Assembly (NCBI GenBank): GCA_030015575.1
Contig: JASDDO010000026.1
Coordinates: 74,858,530 to 74,922,529, forward strand
Length of the DNA: 64,000 nt
Direction of reading: 5' to 3'
From: Agapanthus africanus
Lineage: Eukaryota > Streptophyta > Magnoliopsida > Asparagales > Amaryllidaceae
Shown here in pieces: positions 9,193-20,380 of this stretch (the first letter of the stretch is position 1; each line of letters opens with the position of its first letter). The translations under genes and the position numbers were made by a program. Under the pieces are notes generated by a model. The model did not search any database and was not told where the DNA came from. It saw only the letters and a program-made list of their open reading frames with translations.

Positions 9193-10319
9193 CTAGATTT
9201 TGCCGCGAATCTTCGCATGTTTTTTGTCGGAGGTAGATTCCTTGAAGAGAGGGCTGAGGGTGATTCCTTCGTCAGAGTCGCTTCCAAAGCTGACAACTTG
9301 CGATCCCTTGGTGTCGGCTACGTGACAGTTGCCAGTAGCTCCTTCGTGCTCATCTGTCGTGCTTTTCTGTTCTCGACGAGCCTTGCACTTCACACGTTGA
9401 ACGTGTCGTCGATGGGCAACATATCCCTGCCACCAGTTTTTAAAGGCTATGCACTCCTCGGTAGGGTGCGCAATCTTCTGGTGGTATAGGCAGAAGTTAG
9501 AATGTATGTCTGCTTCCTCAAGACGTATATTGCCAGGGGAACTTCCTTTGAGAGAGAGCAACTTCATTCCTATTGCCAAAACCCTAGCGAATCGTTTCCT
9601 CACTCTAAGCTTGTTTTTGCTGGCGGGGGGGATGCTTTGCTCCAGTTGGGGTGTTTCGACCTTTTTCTCCGGTCATCGGCGTTTGTCTTTTTCGAATATA
9701 CCCAGTTCACGCTCTCGATTGGTTTTGCTTTTCTGACGGGCTTCGTTCAGTAGCAAGTCGATCATCTCATCAGACGGCTCCAAGGATTTTGGCTTCGATC
9801 CTGCCCCCAGTTTCTCGGTGCAAGGAGCTTCCTCATTGTCTATTGACGAGTGAGAGATCACATGGCAGCTTGCCACGTAATCCTCAGATTCACTCGACGA
9901 GTCTTCTCCATCATCTTCATTCTCAATGACGTGGCTGAGAAACTCTTGAAGTGTGATTGGAGTCAGCGCCTTCTGGTTATATTCTTCCAGCGCGTCAATC
10001 TGCTTTTGCAGGTCCGTGCGCTTGTTATCAAGCTTCACGGGCTTTTGGGTTTTCTTCTTCTTCTTCGAAGACATTGACGGCTGGATGGAGCGCTTTGACT
10101 AACTCCACCAATTTTTATAGTCGGGCGCAGCTTCAGCATCCCCTCGATGTTCTCGGGTTCCAGTGGATTTTTCCACCTGATTGCCGGGCACAATTGGAGA
10201 TCCTTCAGCATTCTTTTAGTTTTGGCTGAAAGGGCGACCTCCCACTGAGTTTCTTCTATAAAAGAGCACGATGCCCCCGGCGTGTCCACCTTTTTAGGGG
10301 CGTGAGGTTGCGGCGGTTT
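9193..10319 (-). pseudogene. gag: Gag of B, 3' part (broken)
   Basis: This is the downstream half of B's gag. From 10319 it reads KPPQPHAPKK, continuing exactly the protein that stops at the F insertion (31432-33853). A frameshift falls between about 10035 and 10074, and a stop lies at 9673. It retains one CHHC knuckle (FCLYHQKIAHPTEEC, about 9465-9510). Compared with A it has an extra stretch of roughly 100 codons after CSFIE. It ends near 9193 without the duplicated YSFPQ...CSFIE module and third knuckle present in A. Confidence 0.8.
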
Positions 10320-12132
10320 TGTCACGCCCCGCTTCCCAGAGTACGCTAAGATGGGCACGTGATATAGCCAACCATGCTACCCGTGGATGGGAAAAATACT
10401 TCCACGGTCACATTATGGCTGTAGAGATATCAAGGACAGGAAAGTAAACTAAACTATCTAGTACATGTCCATGAGCCAGAATAAATGAGTCAAGAAATGA
10501 TAATATGCGGAAGTAAAAGATACAATAAATGAAACACCTGGAAAGTAAAATTGCATACCAACAGGATCTTCACCGCTTGGTCTAACAGCGGCAATACTCC
10601 TGATCAGTCTGCAACAAAGATAGAGGATCTGGGCCATGCAAAACCCAGACGTCAGCGCGTCATAACATCAAACAATAATATAAACATGGGGTAGCAATAC
10701 ATGCAAGTATTAACATAAATGGTAAACAAGCATAACAGTGATACAAGTAAGGACAGTGGGGTAGTGTGTAGTGAGTTATCTAAACTGGTCTATCGGGTTA
10801 ACTACTCTCAAGTCTTTGAAATCAATTTGATGAATTATCGATGTAACTCAATAGTATCCCGTGCATGCCCGGGACCACGGTCTAAGACTCTCGGGCTGAA
10901 ACCGAGACATGCCGCTAGGTACTAAAACAAGAAATATGTAAAGACGAACGATGTCAGCAGCATCATCCCAAGGCTGGCCTAGCCTCTAAAACTGATCGGT
11001 ATAAGCAAGCAACTGTCGAGTTACAAGTCAGGTTTCATCATTGTTTTCCCCATACCCCCAAGTTATAAGTGTTCAAGTCATGTATTCAAATAATCTGGAG
11101 CTAATGCCAACACAGGATCAAGCAGGTACAGGTTTGTCTGGATAGACAACAGGAACGGTCCGTGAGGACAACAGGTCAGGTTTGTTGGCATTAGACACAA
11201 GATCAGGTAACAAGTAAGACCATGGTACATCAGGTCAAGCCTGGTAATATATAAAGGTGTCATGTTATGTCAAGAGTTGTACGGTACCATGGCGGGTCAA
11301 GTAATATGTGTAGCAAGTCATGTCAGGGTGTACAAGATATCATGTGGGTGCTCATCATCAAACTAGCATAATCATGGTTATAAATAAACAAGCATGTGTA
11401 CTAATAGAATCAACAAACTGAAACTTGTAACGTGAAATACAATCAGGTACAGATTAAGGTATGTAGATGCACGGTTATCAGTTGGGTTTAAGGGATAGTT
11501 TCAACATTACGTGGATACAGTATAACAAATATAGATGTTAAATCATGTTAGTATGTATTAAGTAATCTAGAGATGCCATGATATGTATAATATGTTCAAT
11601 GGATGCAATTATAGCTAGAACAGGTTAAAGATGCACACGGGTGTCCAATGAAGTAAAACTATAGAAAGGGTACCATAGACTATGTAAATATTTATTATGT
11701 GAGTTAGCATATAGATGTGGTTACTAAGTGTAGTACACTAAAATGCAATGGTTATAATTTGAGTTCCGAATCTGAAGTTATAAACGGAACATCGAACGGT
11801 TAAATTGAAATAGGTGACTTTGCATTCAATATATAAGTTTAATATTTAAATAATAGTGGTAAACTCATACAGATAGCATGTAGCAAGTTTCACTTGCCTG
11901 AACGGATATCAAAGCGGTACGTGCCACGGTGGATATCGGGAAAAACGTCGCGATATGTCCACGCGAGCACAGAACAAAACCAGGTATAGCAAGAACACGA
12001 TCACGCTATCTGGAACGTCCCCAGGGTCATCCGGATCAACAGCGATGGGCACGGCTCCGTCGATCACCGGAAAACGCGTATTCATGAAATCAAGAAAAGG
12101 AGAATAAGAAGAAAAGAAGAAGAACAAGAAAC
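10320..12132 (-). repeat. 3' LTR of F, outer part
   Basis: It matches 27942-29754 of the right LTR with scattered substitutions and small indels, a few percent by eye. It is interrupted after gaaac (12128-12132) by element G and resumes at 22545/22550. It contains no gene. Confidence 0.9.
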
Positions 12133-14310
12133 TGTAAGTCCATGCTACCTCTCCCGGTACTTTCGGGAATGCGGAATTTGGTAAAAAACGATTTTCTTAA
12201 AGATGGTAACATGGACCTAAAACCCGGATCTTGGTTAAACATCTATCTAACAACCTAACTACGAGTTTCTAGTTACTCGGTTAGGGGGTTATACCTTGCT
12301 TGTCTTGAACTCCTTCGTCTTCAAGCTCCGATGGTGGTCCGGATTGGCTTCTTCCCGTCGTCTCCGTACGCCGAAGATAGATCCACCTGAAAGCTCCAAC
12401 CTTTAGCTCCTTCTTCGTTCTTTGAAGAAACTAGTTCACTTGGTTTGCTAAACCTAGTGAACTAGAATGAGTAGAGAAGAGTTTGTATGGGATTTTAACT
12501 ATGGTTCTTGATTCTCAACTCATGAGACAAGAGAACCATAGAATCAAGAGAGGGAGCAAGAGGTTGAGGGTGAGAGCAAAAACAAGAGAGCTCAAGAACA
12601 AGAGAGAGAATGAGCAAGAAAGAATGAGCAAGTCTTTTGTCTCTCACCCTCTCATAATCCAAAGTCATGATAACTCATCATACTAAAAAAAGTCTTATGT
12701 GATGGTTGAAGCAACCATAACCATATCATTTCATGCACTCATTTTTCACAAATGAGCAAGCAAACAAAAGTCTTTGCCATGAAATGATGGCTATGGTTAT
12801 CATGATGGTCAACTAGTCAAGCCTAGTCAACCGGTCAACAAAGTCAACAAGTCAACAAAAGTCAACAAGTCAACAAAGTCAACAAAAGTCAACAACCATG
12901 TCACCATAATACTTAATTAATATAATAGTTAATCACATATCATATTCTCATTAGGGTTGAGCAAAAAGTCAAATAGTCAACGGTCAACTGTCAACAACCC
13001 TAATGAGAATCCGCTACCTCTGCCTCCCTGTCAACTGTGCATACACACCCGCATCCGCGTTCCGAGGAACACGAATGCACACTGGATAAATCCAATCCCA
13101 AAAGGTACACTAGGATCTGGCTCAAACCAAAGCCCGCTAGTGTAAACTGTCCGGACACTGTACGTGCACAAGTGCACGGATGTGACCGAACCCTGTCGCA
13201 AAACCATGCGACCTGTCGCAATACCATGCGACCTCTACTCTTTTGCCTAAAGGCGAAAAGCTTTCTGTGTGGGACTCTAAAGACTCGACACTACGCTGGC
13301 AGTGGGTTTAACCACAGACCGCAAGCGGCACTAGCTGTGCGTAACGGTCCCCAGGTAATGCCGACAAGAAGACCGACGAGGCGAAACCCATCTGAACTCC
13401 TACTGAGCCTGAGTGTGACATTCTCCGTACAGTCCGGTCTGTTCGTCTGATACATCGCATGGCGGGCCTAGGGGGCGGTAAACGTCAGTCCCCCAATAGC
13501 GGTACAAGTCGTGCCGGAGCGAAGCCCAAAACACCCTGAGATAACACTGGAAACCTACCAGTATATCTCGTTTGCCCTGGCCAGGGACTACTCGTGTAAT
13601 GGCTCTCCTAGACACAGCGCGATGTCAACCCCCAATACCGGGAGAGACGAATCCTGTCTAACCGTCACTGCCTCCAAGTGCTTCGGGACTGCACCCAACC
13701 ACTACCTGTTTGCACGACTCCTTTGAGCCGTGGTAGGGTAGTGATCAAAGTACAGTGGGAACACACTCGAGGCGAAGTGACAGTGTCAAGTCAGCGGACT
13801 AAGCTGTACTCATGTCACCTGGGAACTGATAACTGACGATAGGCATAATACCAACTAGTCAGTTCCCGACGAGTCCTGTCCAGTGTACCCGTAACCTAAC
13901 GAGCACCCGCATACTATCTCAAGTACGACGTACTGACGGCTGTGGGACAGACCGTCTCCCACACTGGGATGAGAAGCGCATGCGCTGGTCTACTCCGGAG
14001 TATCGATGCCCTGTCTCGATAGTCCTGCGACCAGGGACCTGCATAAGGATGTGCTTATAGATTACCCAGCCCCACTAGTGTGACGGCCATCACATCGCTG
14101 GTAATCAAGCAAAGATCCTAAGGGCTCCACTAATGTGTATAGGCGATATACAAAAATAAACACATGTACACATTGAAGTAGAAACAAACCAAGTAGCATA
14201 CTACTATTTTGAGCAAGATTGTATATACAAGGTGAATATCCCAAGCTTCCATTAAGTAATATACAAACTAGTATGATACAGTAATGGCCTCTAGGGCATT
14301 TACACTAACA
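12133..14310 (-). repeat. 3' LTR of G
   Basis: It starts TGTAAGTCC and ends CACTAACA in plus coordinates. It adjoins the polypurine tract at 14311, so it is the 3' LTR of a minus-strand element. It contains the W-box cluster (12807-12987). Short reading frames inside recur unchanged in the other LTR and show no domain. Confidence 0.95.
12807..12987 (-). promoter_or_regulatory. W-box (WRKY site) cluster in LTR of G
   Basis: At least 13 copies of (A/G)GTCAA lie within 181 bp, ten of them in the first ~85 bp. On the element's sense strand these are TTGAC(C/T), the W-box bound by WRKY transcription factors. The other LTR has the same cluster at 21041-21221. A role in defence- or stress-responsive transcription is inference. 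Confidence 0.6.
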
Positions 14311-14322
14311 ATCTCCCACTTG
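14311..14322 (-). other. Polypurine tract of G
   Basis: The sense-strand sequence AAGTGGGAGAT directly abuts the LTR start TGTTAGTG. This is the standard plus-strand priming site arrangement of plant copia elements. Confidence 0.85.
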
Positions 14323-14324
14323 CA

Positions 14325-16105
14325 CTAAGGCCATGTACTGGCGTATCGAAGACCTATCATCTCGATCAGCCACTCGAACTGAGTCTGGGGCAGGGCCTTG
14401 GTGAATGGATCTGCAGTGTTATCTTCTGAAGCGACTCTCCGAACCTCGATCTCCTGGCGATCTACGATCTCCCTGATCAGGTGATACCGCCTCAAGATGT
14501 GCCTGGATCTCTGATGGGACCTGGGTTCCTTCGCTAAAGCTATAGCCCCGTTGTTGTCGCAATACAGAGGTATTGGATCAACAATGGACGGAACCACCTG
14601 AAGTTCTTTCAAGAACTTCCTCATCCAGACAGCTTCTTTTGCGGCATCAGATGCAGCGATGTATTCCGCTTCCATCGTCGAGTCTGCAACGGTTTCCTGT
14701 TTGGAACTCTTCCAACACACCGCCCCTCCATTGAGGGTAAAGACAAAACCCGACATGGACTTGGAATCATCCTTGTCACTCTGGAAGCTGGAGTCAGCAA
14801 AGGCCTCGATCTGGAGGTCTTTTCCGCCATACACCAAGAACATCTCCTTAGTCCTTCTCAGGTACTTGAGAATGTTCTTTACCGCTATCCAGTGTTTCTC
14901 CCCAGGGTTTGACTGATACCGGCTTACCACACTCAGTGCATAAGCTACATCCAGTCTGGTACACAACATCGCATACATTATAGAGCCTACCGCAGAAGCG
15001 TAGGGTATAATAGACATGCGATCCCTCTCCAAATCAGTCTTGGGAGACATCTCTTTAGAGAGGGTGATCCCGTGACAAGCCGGTAGGTTACCGCGCTTGG
15101 AATCTTCCATACTGAATCTTTTCAGTATGGTGTCGATGTACCTGGACTGAGAAAGTCCTAATATCCTCTTGGATCTGTCACGGTAGATCCGGATACCCAG
15201 AATGTATGAGGCATCACCCAGGTCTTTCATGGAGAACCTGTGTGACAAGAACCCCTTGACAGATTGTAGCATAGGAATGTCATTTCCTATTAAGAGAATG
15301 TCATCCACGTATAAAACGAGGAATACTACAGTTCTCGCTACAAATCTACTATAGATGCATGGTTCATCTGGATTTTTGATAAAGCCAAATTCTTTGACCG
15401 TCTCATCAAAGCAGATGTTTCAACTCCGCGATGCCTGCTTTAGTCCATAGATGGACTTAAGCAACTTGCACACCTTTCCGCTGCTCCCACTCTGAATGAA
15501 ACCTTCTGGCTGGTCCATATAGACACACTCCTCTAAATTTCCATTTAGAAAAGCTGTCTTTATGTCCATTTGCCAGATCTCATAATCGTGGAAGGCAGCA
15601 ATGGCAAGAAGGATCCGAATGGATTTCAGCATGGCTACTGGAGAAAAGGTTTCGTCATAGTCCAAGCCAGGTCTTTGACGAAAACCCTTTGATACCAGCC
15701 TAGCTTTATAGGTCTCAACCTGTCCATCTACACCAATCTTCCTTTTGAAGATCCACTTGCATCCTACGGGTTTTACCCCGTCTGGAGCAATGTCCAACGT
15801 CCATACCTTGTTGGTGTACATGGACTCCATTTCGGTCCGCATTGCATCCAGCCATTTCACCGAGTCAACGCTCTGAACGGCCTGCTGGAAGCTAGTAGGC
15901 TCATCATAATCTATGATGCAATCCTCTCTATCCCCGTCTATGAGAAAACCGTAGTATCTTTCGGGCGGATGAGTCTGCCTACTACTCCTGCGGAGCGGCG
16001 TAGGAATGTCCAGTTCTTTCGAACCCTCTGGTTCCACTAAACTTTCAGTAATAGTCCGTGGTTCTGGAATTTCTTCCAGTTCTACTGCGCTCCACTTATT
16101 TCCTT
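14325..16105 (-). pseudogene. pol: Copia reverse transcriptase and RNase H of G
   Basis: This region encodes the copia RT (RVT_2 type) and RNase H, which copy element RNA to DNA. Visible motifs are KARLVSKGF, DYDETFSPV, QMDIKTAFLNG and YMDQPEGF in the first half. YVDDILLIGN lies near 15300, and ADSSFQSD, AEYIAAS and HILRRYHLIRE in RNase H. A TGA at 15420-15422 replaces the expected Trp of RSWNICF, and both sides are in one frame, so a single base change breaks it. A one-base frameshift near 16100 separates it from integrase. Confidence 0.93.
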
Positions 16106-17530
16106 TTCTAAGAACTGGTGTTCTAGAAAGTGGGCATGACGAGAAACAAGAACTTTTTGTTCCTCTTCGCAGTAGAAGAAATATCCCTTGGAATTCTTTG
16201 GATATCCCACAAACTTGCACAGTACTGAGCGTGCCTCGAGCTTGTCCGCATGCTGTTTTTTGACAAAAGCTGGACTTCCCTATGTCTTAATGTGATTAAG
16301 ATGGGGTCTCTTCCCACACCACATCTCAAATGGCGTGGTAGGCACAGTCTTAGTGGGAACTCGGTTCAAAAGGTATGCGGCTGATTCTAGCGCATATCCC
16401 CAGAATGATCGCGGTAACTCAGCGTTACTCATCATGGACCGCACCATATCCAATAGGGTGCGGTTCCGTCTCTCCGATACACCGTTATGTTGCGGGGTGT
16501 ATGGAGGAGTAAGCTGAGAGAGAATTCCGTTCTCTTTTAAATAGTCCAGGAACTCGGCACTTAAGTATTCTCCACCTCGATCCGATATTAGAATCTTAAT
16601 ACTTTTGCCGGTCTGTTTTTCTACTTCACTTTTATATTCCTAGAACTTTCCAAAGGCTTCGGACTTATGTTTCATTAAGAAGACATAACCGTACCTTGAG
16701 AAGTCATCCGTAAAAGTGATGAAGTAAGAATAACCGCTTCGCGCATGTGTAGACATTGGACCGCACACGTCACTGTGTACGAGTCCCAAGAGCTCGCTCG
16801 CTCTTACTCCATGTCCAGTAAACGGAGTCTTTGTCATCTTTCCTTTGAGACAAGATTGACAAGTGGCATACGATTGATATTCGAACGCATTCAAATATCC
16901 TTCTGTATGTAACTTAGTCAACCTTCTCTCATTGATGTGACCCAGTCTACAATGCCACAAGAAAGTCTGATTTATTTCTGGAGACTTTCTTTTGTGTGTA
17001 TTCTGGACATTGAAAATCTGTGGTTGGTTCAATACGTATATACTATTACTCAATGTACCTGACCCAATCAAAACTTGATTAAGGCGAATGTTTACAACAT
17101 TACTTACAAACGCAAATTCATAACCTTCTTTAGAAACTAAAGATACAGAAATGATATTACAAGTTGCGTTGGGTACAAAAAAGCAATTACGCAAAACCAA
17201 AACATGTCCATCTGACATTCCCAGGTGATAGTCCCCCACGGCTTTAGCATCCATGCTAGCTCCGTTCGCAACTCTGAGGGTCATGTCACCTGCTTTCAAA
17301 ACACTACGGTTTCTCAACGCCTGCAAAGAATTACAGATATGAGATCCTGATCCGGTATCCAATACCCAGGAAGTAGAGTTTATTGAAAGACAGTTTTCAA
17401 TAACATACACACCTGAAGCTGAAGCTGCAACCTGCTTCAATTCCTGTGTTCTGGCCTTCCAGGCCCTGCAATCATTCTTCCAGTGTCCTTTCTTATGACA
17501 ATAGAAGCATTCTTCCTTATCCACAAGCTT
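16105..17530 (-). pseudogene. pol: Copia zinc knuckle, protease and integrase of G
   Basis: In sense order it carries the gag zinc knuckle CFYCHKKGHWKNDC (C-x2-C-x4-H-x4-C), then protease active site LDTGSGSHI near 17350. The pre-integrase H-H-C-C region (WHCRLGHINE, CQSCLKGK) follows, then the integrase core with SDVCGPM, FTDDFSRYG, SDRGGEY and a downstream NGVSERRNR. Stops occur at 16640-16642 (TAG) and 16280-16282 (TAG where a Trp is usual before G-PAF). The frame differs from gag by a one-base shift near 17530. Confidence 0.9.
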
Positions 17531-18273
17531 CCCGCTTTCTTTGTTGCTTTAGCTTTTCCCTTCGTATCCACTTTACTAACACCGCCCCTTGGTTTGGCGG
17601 GGGCTTTCTTCTTCTTTCCCTTGGCTTTCGCCTTGGACCTAGAAGAAGATGATCCTCCTACAAACAAAGTGGATGTTTCCCTACCTTTCTGTAGGGTGCC
17701 CTCTGCGCTCCTCAGCATGTTGAGGAGCTCTGAAAGTTCAACCTCTTTTTCTTGTAAGTTGAAGTTCAGTATAAACTGGGCGTAAGTGGAAGGAAGGGAC
17801 TGGAGAACTATATCCGTATATAGTTCACTCTCCAATGTGATCCCTAGGTCCGCGAGCTCCTCAATGTAGCCGATCATCTTTAGCACGTGCTCGGCTACTG
17901 ATGATCCGACGGCCATTCTTGTCGAAAATAACTTTTTCGACGCTTCGTATCTTGCGATACGAGATTGCTCTCCATACAGTTCTTTTGTATGAAGCAATAT
18001 GGATTCCAAGTCCATATTCTCGTGCCTCCTCTGATGTTCATTGTCCATAGAGGCAAGTACGAGGCATTTGGCCTTCGCGCTATCAATCTCCCAAGTCTTA
18101 CGGATTTCCTTATCTGCGACGCTGGAAGTGGGACCAGGGGCAGGGGGAGCTTTGGTGGTAAGAAGATACCCCAGCTTGTCGTAAGTGATTGCTATCTTGA
18201 CATTCCTGAGCCAATCTTTGTAGTTTGGCCCTGTCAGTTTGTTTTTATCTAGGAGTAACTTAAGTCCAGTCAT
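17437..18273 (-). CDS. gag: Copia Gag of G
   Basis: This is the capsid-forming protein of a copia element (gag-polypeptide UBN2 / Retrotran_gag_2 type). The start is the ATG at 18273 (MTGLKLLLDKNKLTG); the open frame before it has no ATG. Motifs include NYKDWLRNVKIA at the N-terminus, LYGEQSRIARYEASKKLFSTRM in the centre, MIGYIEELADLGITLESE, and a Lys-rich tail (KAKGKKKKAPAKP). The zinc knuckle lies in another frame after a one-base shift near 17530, so the capsid part is intact but the full Gag is not. Confidence 0.88.
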   Translation of the reverse strand: MTGLKLLLDKNKLTGPNYKDWLRNVKIAITYDKLGYLLTTKAPPAPGPTSSVADKEIRKTWEIDSAKAKCLVLASMDNEHQRRHENMDLESILLHTKELYGEQSRIARYEASKKLFSTRMAVGSSVAEHVLKMIGYIEELADLGITLESELYTDIVLQSLPSTYAQFILNFNLQEKEVELSELLNMLRSAEGTLQKGRETSTLFVGGSSSSRSKAKAKGKKKKAPAKPRGGVSKVDTKGKAKATKKAGSLWIRKNASIVIRKDTGRMIAGPGRPEHRN

Positions 18274-18772
18274 GTCGATTTGGTCGCTGCAATTAGGAGA
18301 GAGAAGAAGAAACACTCAGCATGATGCTCTTTCAAGTTTAGAGTGGTTTTTAGTTTGTCTAAACAGGATGGCTCCCACTGTTTCTCGAATCCCTCCTCAA
18401 ACCATAAAGGATGAATTAGTCGGGATCAATCCCACCGCACAATATTTGCTTAACCGTTCAGCCAGGCCGGTGTCGGTACTTCGAGGGAGGTTTTCCAACG
18501 CTTTCGCGAAGTTCCTTAATTAAAGAACCCCTTTTCCCTGGGGGCGTAGCCCCGCTAACACCTTTCTAGGCACCTACTAGGTTTATAACATTGATCGTTT
18601 AGTGAGAAATTTCCCGAGGAGTAGCATATACTCACAGTAGGATCGGGATCCAAATATCATCGCGTGACGAAACTGAAGGAATCCTACCAGAATCATCACA
18701 CTCCAAATGGTATGCAAATCTAGCAAGTTTCAGTGCTTATGAAACTCCCGATGTGGATTTTTGCCCCATGCT

Positions 18773-18982
18773 CTTATGACCTTGACTTTGGCCAAAATAT
18801 CATAAGTCACATGTCAAGTTCTACCCGTCATTATCCAGGTTAATTTGGATCCATCCGTACCTACCCTTGACTTTGGCCAAAATGGCAGTACGACTGTCCC
18901 AAATCAACGCATCTATCTATGCTACACATGAACACCCAATAGCTACCAATCACTGTGCCTTGACTTTGGCCAACATACACAG
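18773..18982 (-). repeat. Three hairpins with conserved loop in leader of G
   Basis: The stems are CTTATGA/TCATAAG (18773-18806), CGTAC/GTACG (18856-18892) and CTGTG/CACAG (18953-18982). All enclose ccttgactttggccaa followed by aat or cat. Stems differ and loops agree. On the sense strand each stem gains one or two G.U pairs. The sense loop holds TTTGGCCAAA, or TTGGCCAA in the third, followed by GTCAAGG. Confidence 0.65.
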
Positions 18983-19302
18983 CTTGAATACTATTGACTA
19001 TTCATGTGAAACGACGGAGGGCTACGGATGGTTTTGGCAAAACCGTGAACGTAGTGAACTTGATATAGTCGATGGAACGAGATAGCTTTTAAAAGGAGTG
19101 GCTCAAGCTCCGCATTTAAAAGTTGGTTTTGAAAAGAACCGAGTGGTTTTTCGAAAGTGTTCCAATGACTTTGACTTGGTTTATTATCTTGCATTAGTTC
19201 TTTTAATGCATGATATTCTTGTATTAGTTCTTTTAATGCGTCCTATCATTTAATCCTACCATTGCAGAAAACAACCAAAATATGACGTACGCTTATGCCA
19301 TT

Positions 19303-19381
19303 CGCATTCGCCACGGGGCCCCGTCATTACCCGTTAGGTTACTTAACTAACGACAGAGCGGGGGCTGGGCTAGCGCGGCTG
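19303..19381 (-). promoter_or_regulatory. Conserved leader block with GGGGCCCC palindrome
   Basis: About 80 bp are conserved with 45206-45287 of D much better than the surroundings. It contains the palindrome ACGGGGCCCCGT (19313-19324), a CGTTAG/CTAACG hairpin (19332-19352) and cgacagagcgggggctgg. Position in a retroelement leader and a GC palindrome suggest RNA dimerisation or packaging; this is inference. Confidence 0.5.
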
Positions 19382-20126
19382 TAAAACATAAGCAACGCCT
19401 AAATAATATCATATATAGATATACTGCAATGATAAACATTTCAGATCACAGATGAATACATTGGATATACTAGGAATCTGTAATTCGTACGAGCCTGTTA
19501 ACGAAAGACAAATTACACGGTCGCGGTGAATAGCCAAAACCCCACCCAAGACCCCTACGGGTGCGGCAAACTACCCGCCAAGTACCCGAAGCGTAGTAAC
19601 CTCCCTCATCTCCATGAGTAGGCCACTCGACACTTCGGCATACCCGGTAGTTTGTGCACCCCCTCCATGGGTCTATCCTAGGAGCAAAACCAGTAAAAAG
19701 AAATTATACAATGACGGCTACAACCCCGACCCGGTTGTACGGCCATACAAATAATTATTACATCAATTTACAAATTTACATGAATTGAAAGAAAAGAAAA
19801 CTCTCGTCTCACAACCCCCGGCTATTCACCCGCGACAATCCAACATATTCATATCCACATTCCAGCAACATTACAGATCACAGATTTGTATAACCCCCAC
19901 TAATCGACATATAGCGATTAGTAGACGTTCAATACAAATATCACATTACAGAAAAACCCGTTAGCTAAAGTCTTTTAGAAGTTCGATCAAAAATACGGAT
20001 TTTCGGGACCCCAAAAATAAAATTTTCGTTCTGGAAAATCTGGGTTGAAAATACATGTACCAAAATTCCCAAAATACCCCCAGAAGCACACTGTAGCAAA
20101 GAAACACCAGAGAGGCGCCAAGGAGG

Positions 20127-20170
20127 CCGCGGAACCGCGGCAATAGCAAGCTATTGCCGCGTTTCCGCGG
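20127..20170 (-). repeat. Strong hairpin near the primer site of G
   Basis: Arms of 21 nt (CCGCGGAACCGCGGCAATAGC against its complement) have one mismatch and a two-base AA loop. It lies about 195 nt downstream of the primer site in the sense direction. D has a smaller CCGC/GCGG hairpin at about 46206-46219, a similar distance from its primer site. Confidence 0.7.
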
Positions 20171-20366
20171 TCGTTTAGGGGAATCACTTGGTGATTTTTC
20201 TACAGTAGCAATAAAAAACCCTGAGCCGATTTTAGGTGTTAAAATAATCAACTTTTGAACAGTAAAAAAATCGACAGAAACTCGAATTTTTGGGGTTTTG
20301 TTTTCGGGACTTTTTCTTTGATCGATCTTCTAGTTACTTGCTAACATGTTAGATAGAGTTTAACTA

Positions 20367-20379
20367 GGCTCTGATACCA
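20367..20379 (-). other. Primer-binding site of G (initiator Met tRNA)
   Basis: The sense sequence TGGTATCAGAGCC, one base from the LTR, matches the 3' end of plant initiator methionine tRNA. Confidence 0.92.
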
Positions 20380-20380
20380 C

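Larger units (their letters stand above)
18274..20366 (-). other. Long 5' leader of G
   Basis: This is 2.1 kb of non-coding RNA leader between primer site and gag ATG, with no ORF of note. It holds three hairpins with a shared loop (18773-18982), a block conserved with element D (19303-19381) and a 21-bp-stem hairpin (20127-20170). Much of it aligns with the leader of D (44076-46428) despite strong divergence. Confidence 0.8.

Noticed and set aside
12957-13726. Several short frames repeated exactly at 21191-21960
   Set aside because: They repeat because both lie in the two LTRs of G; no protein family is recognisable.
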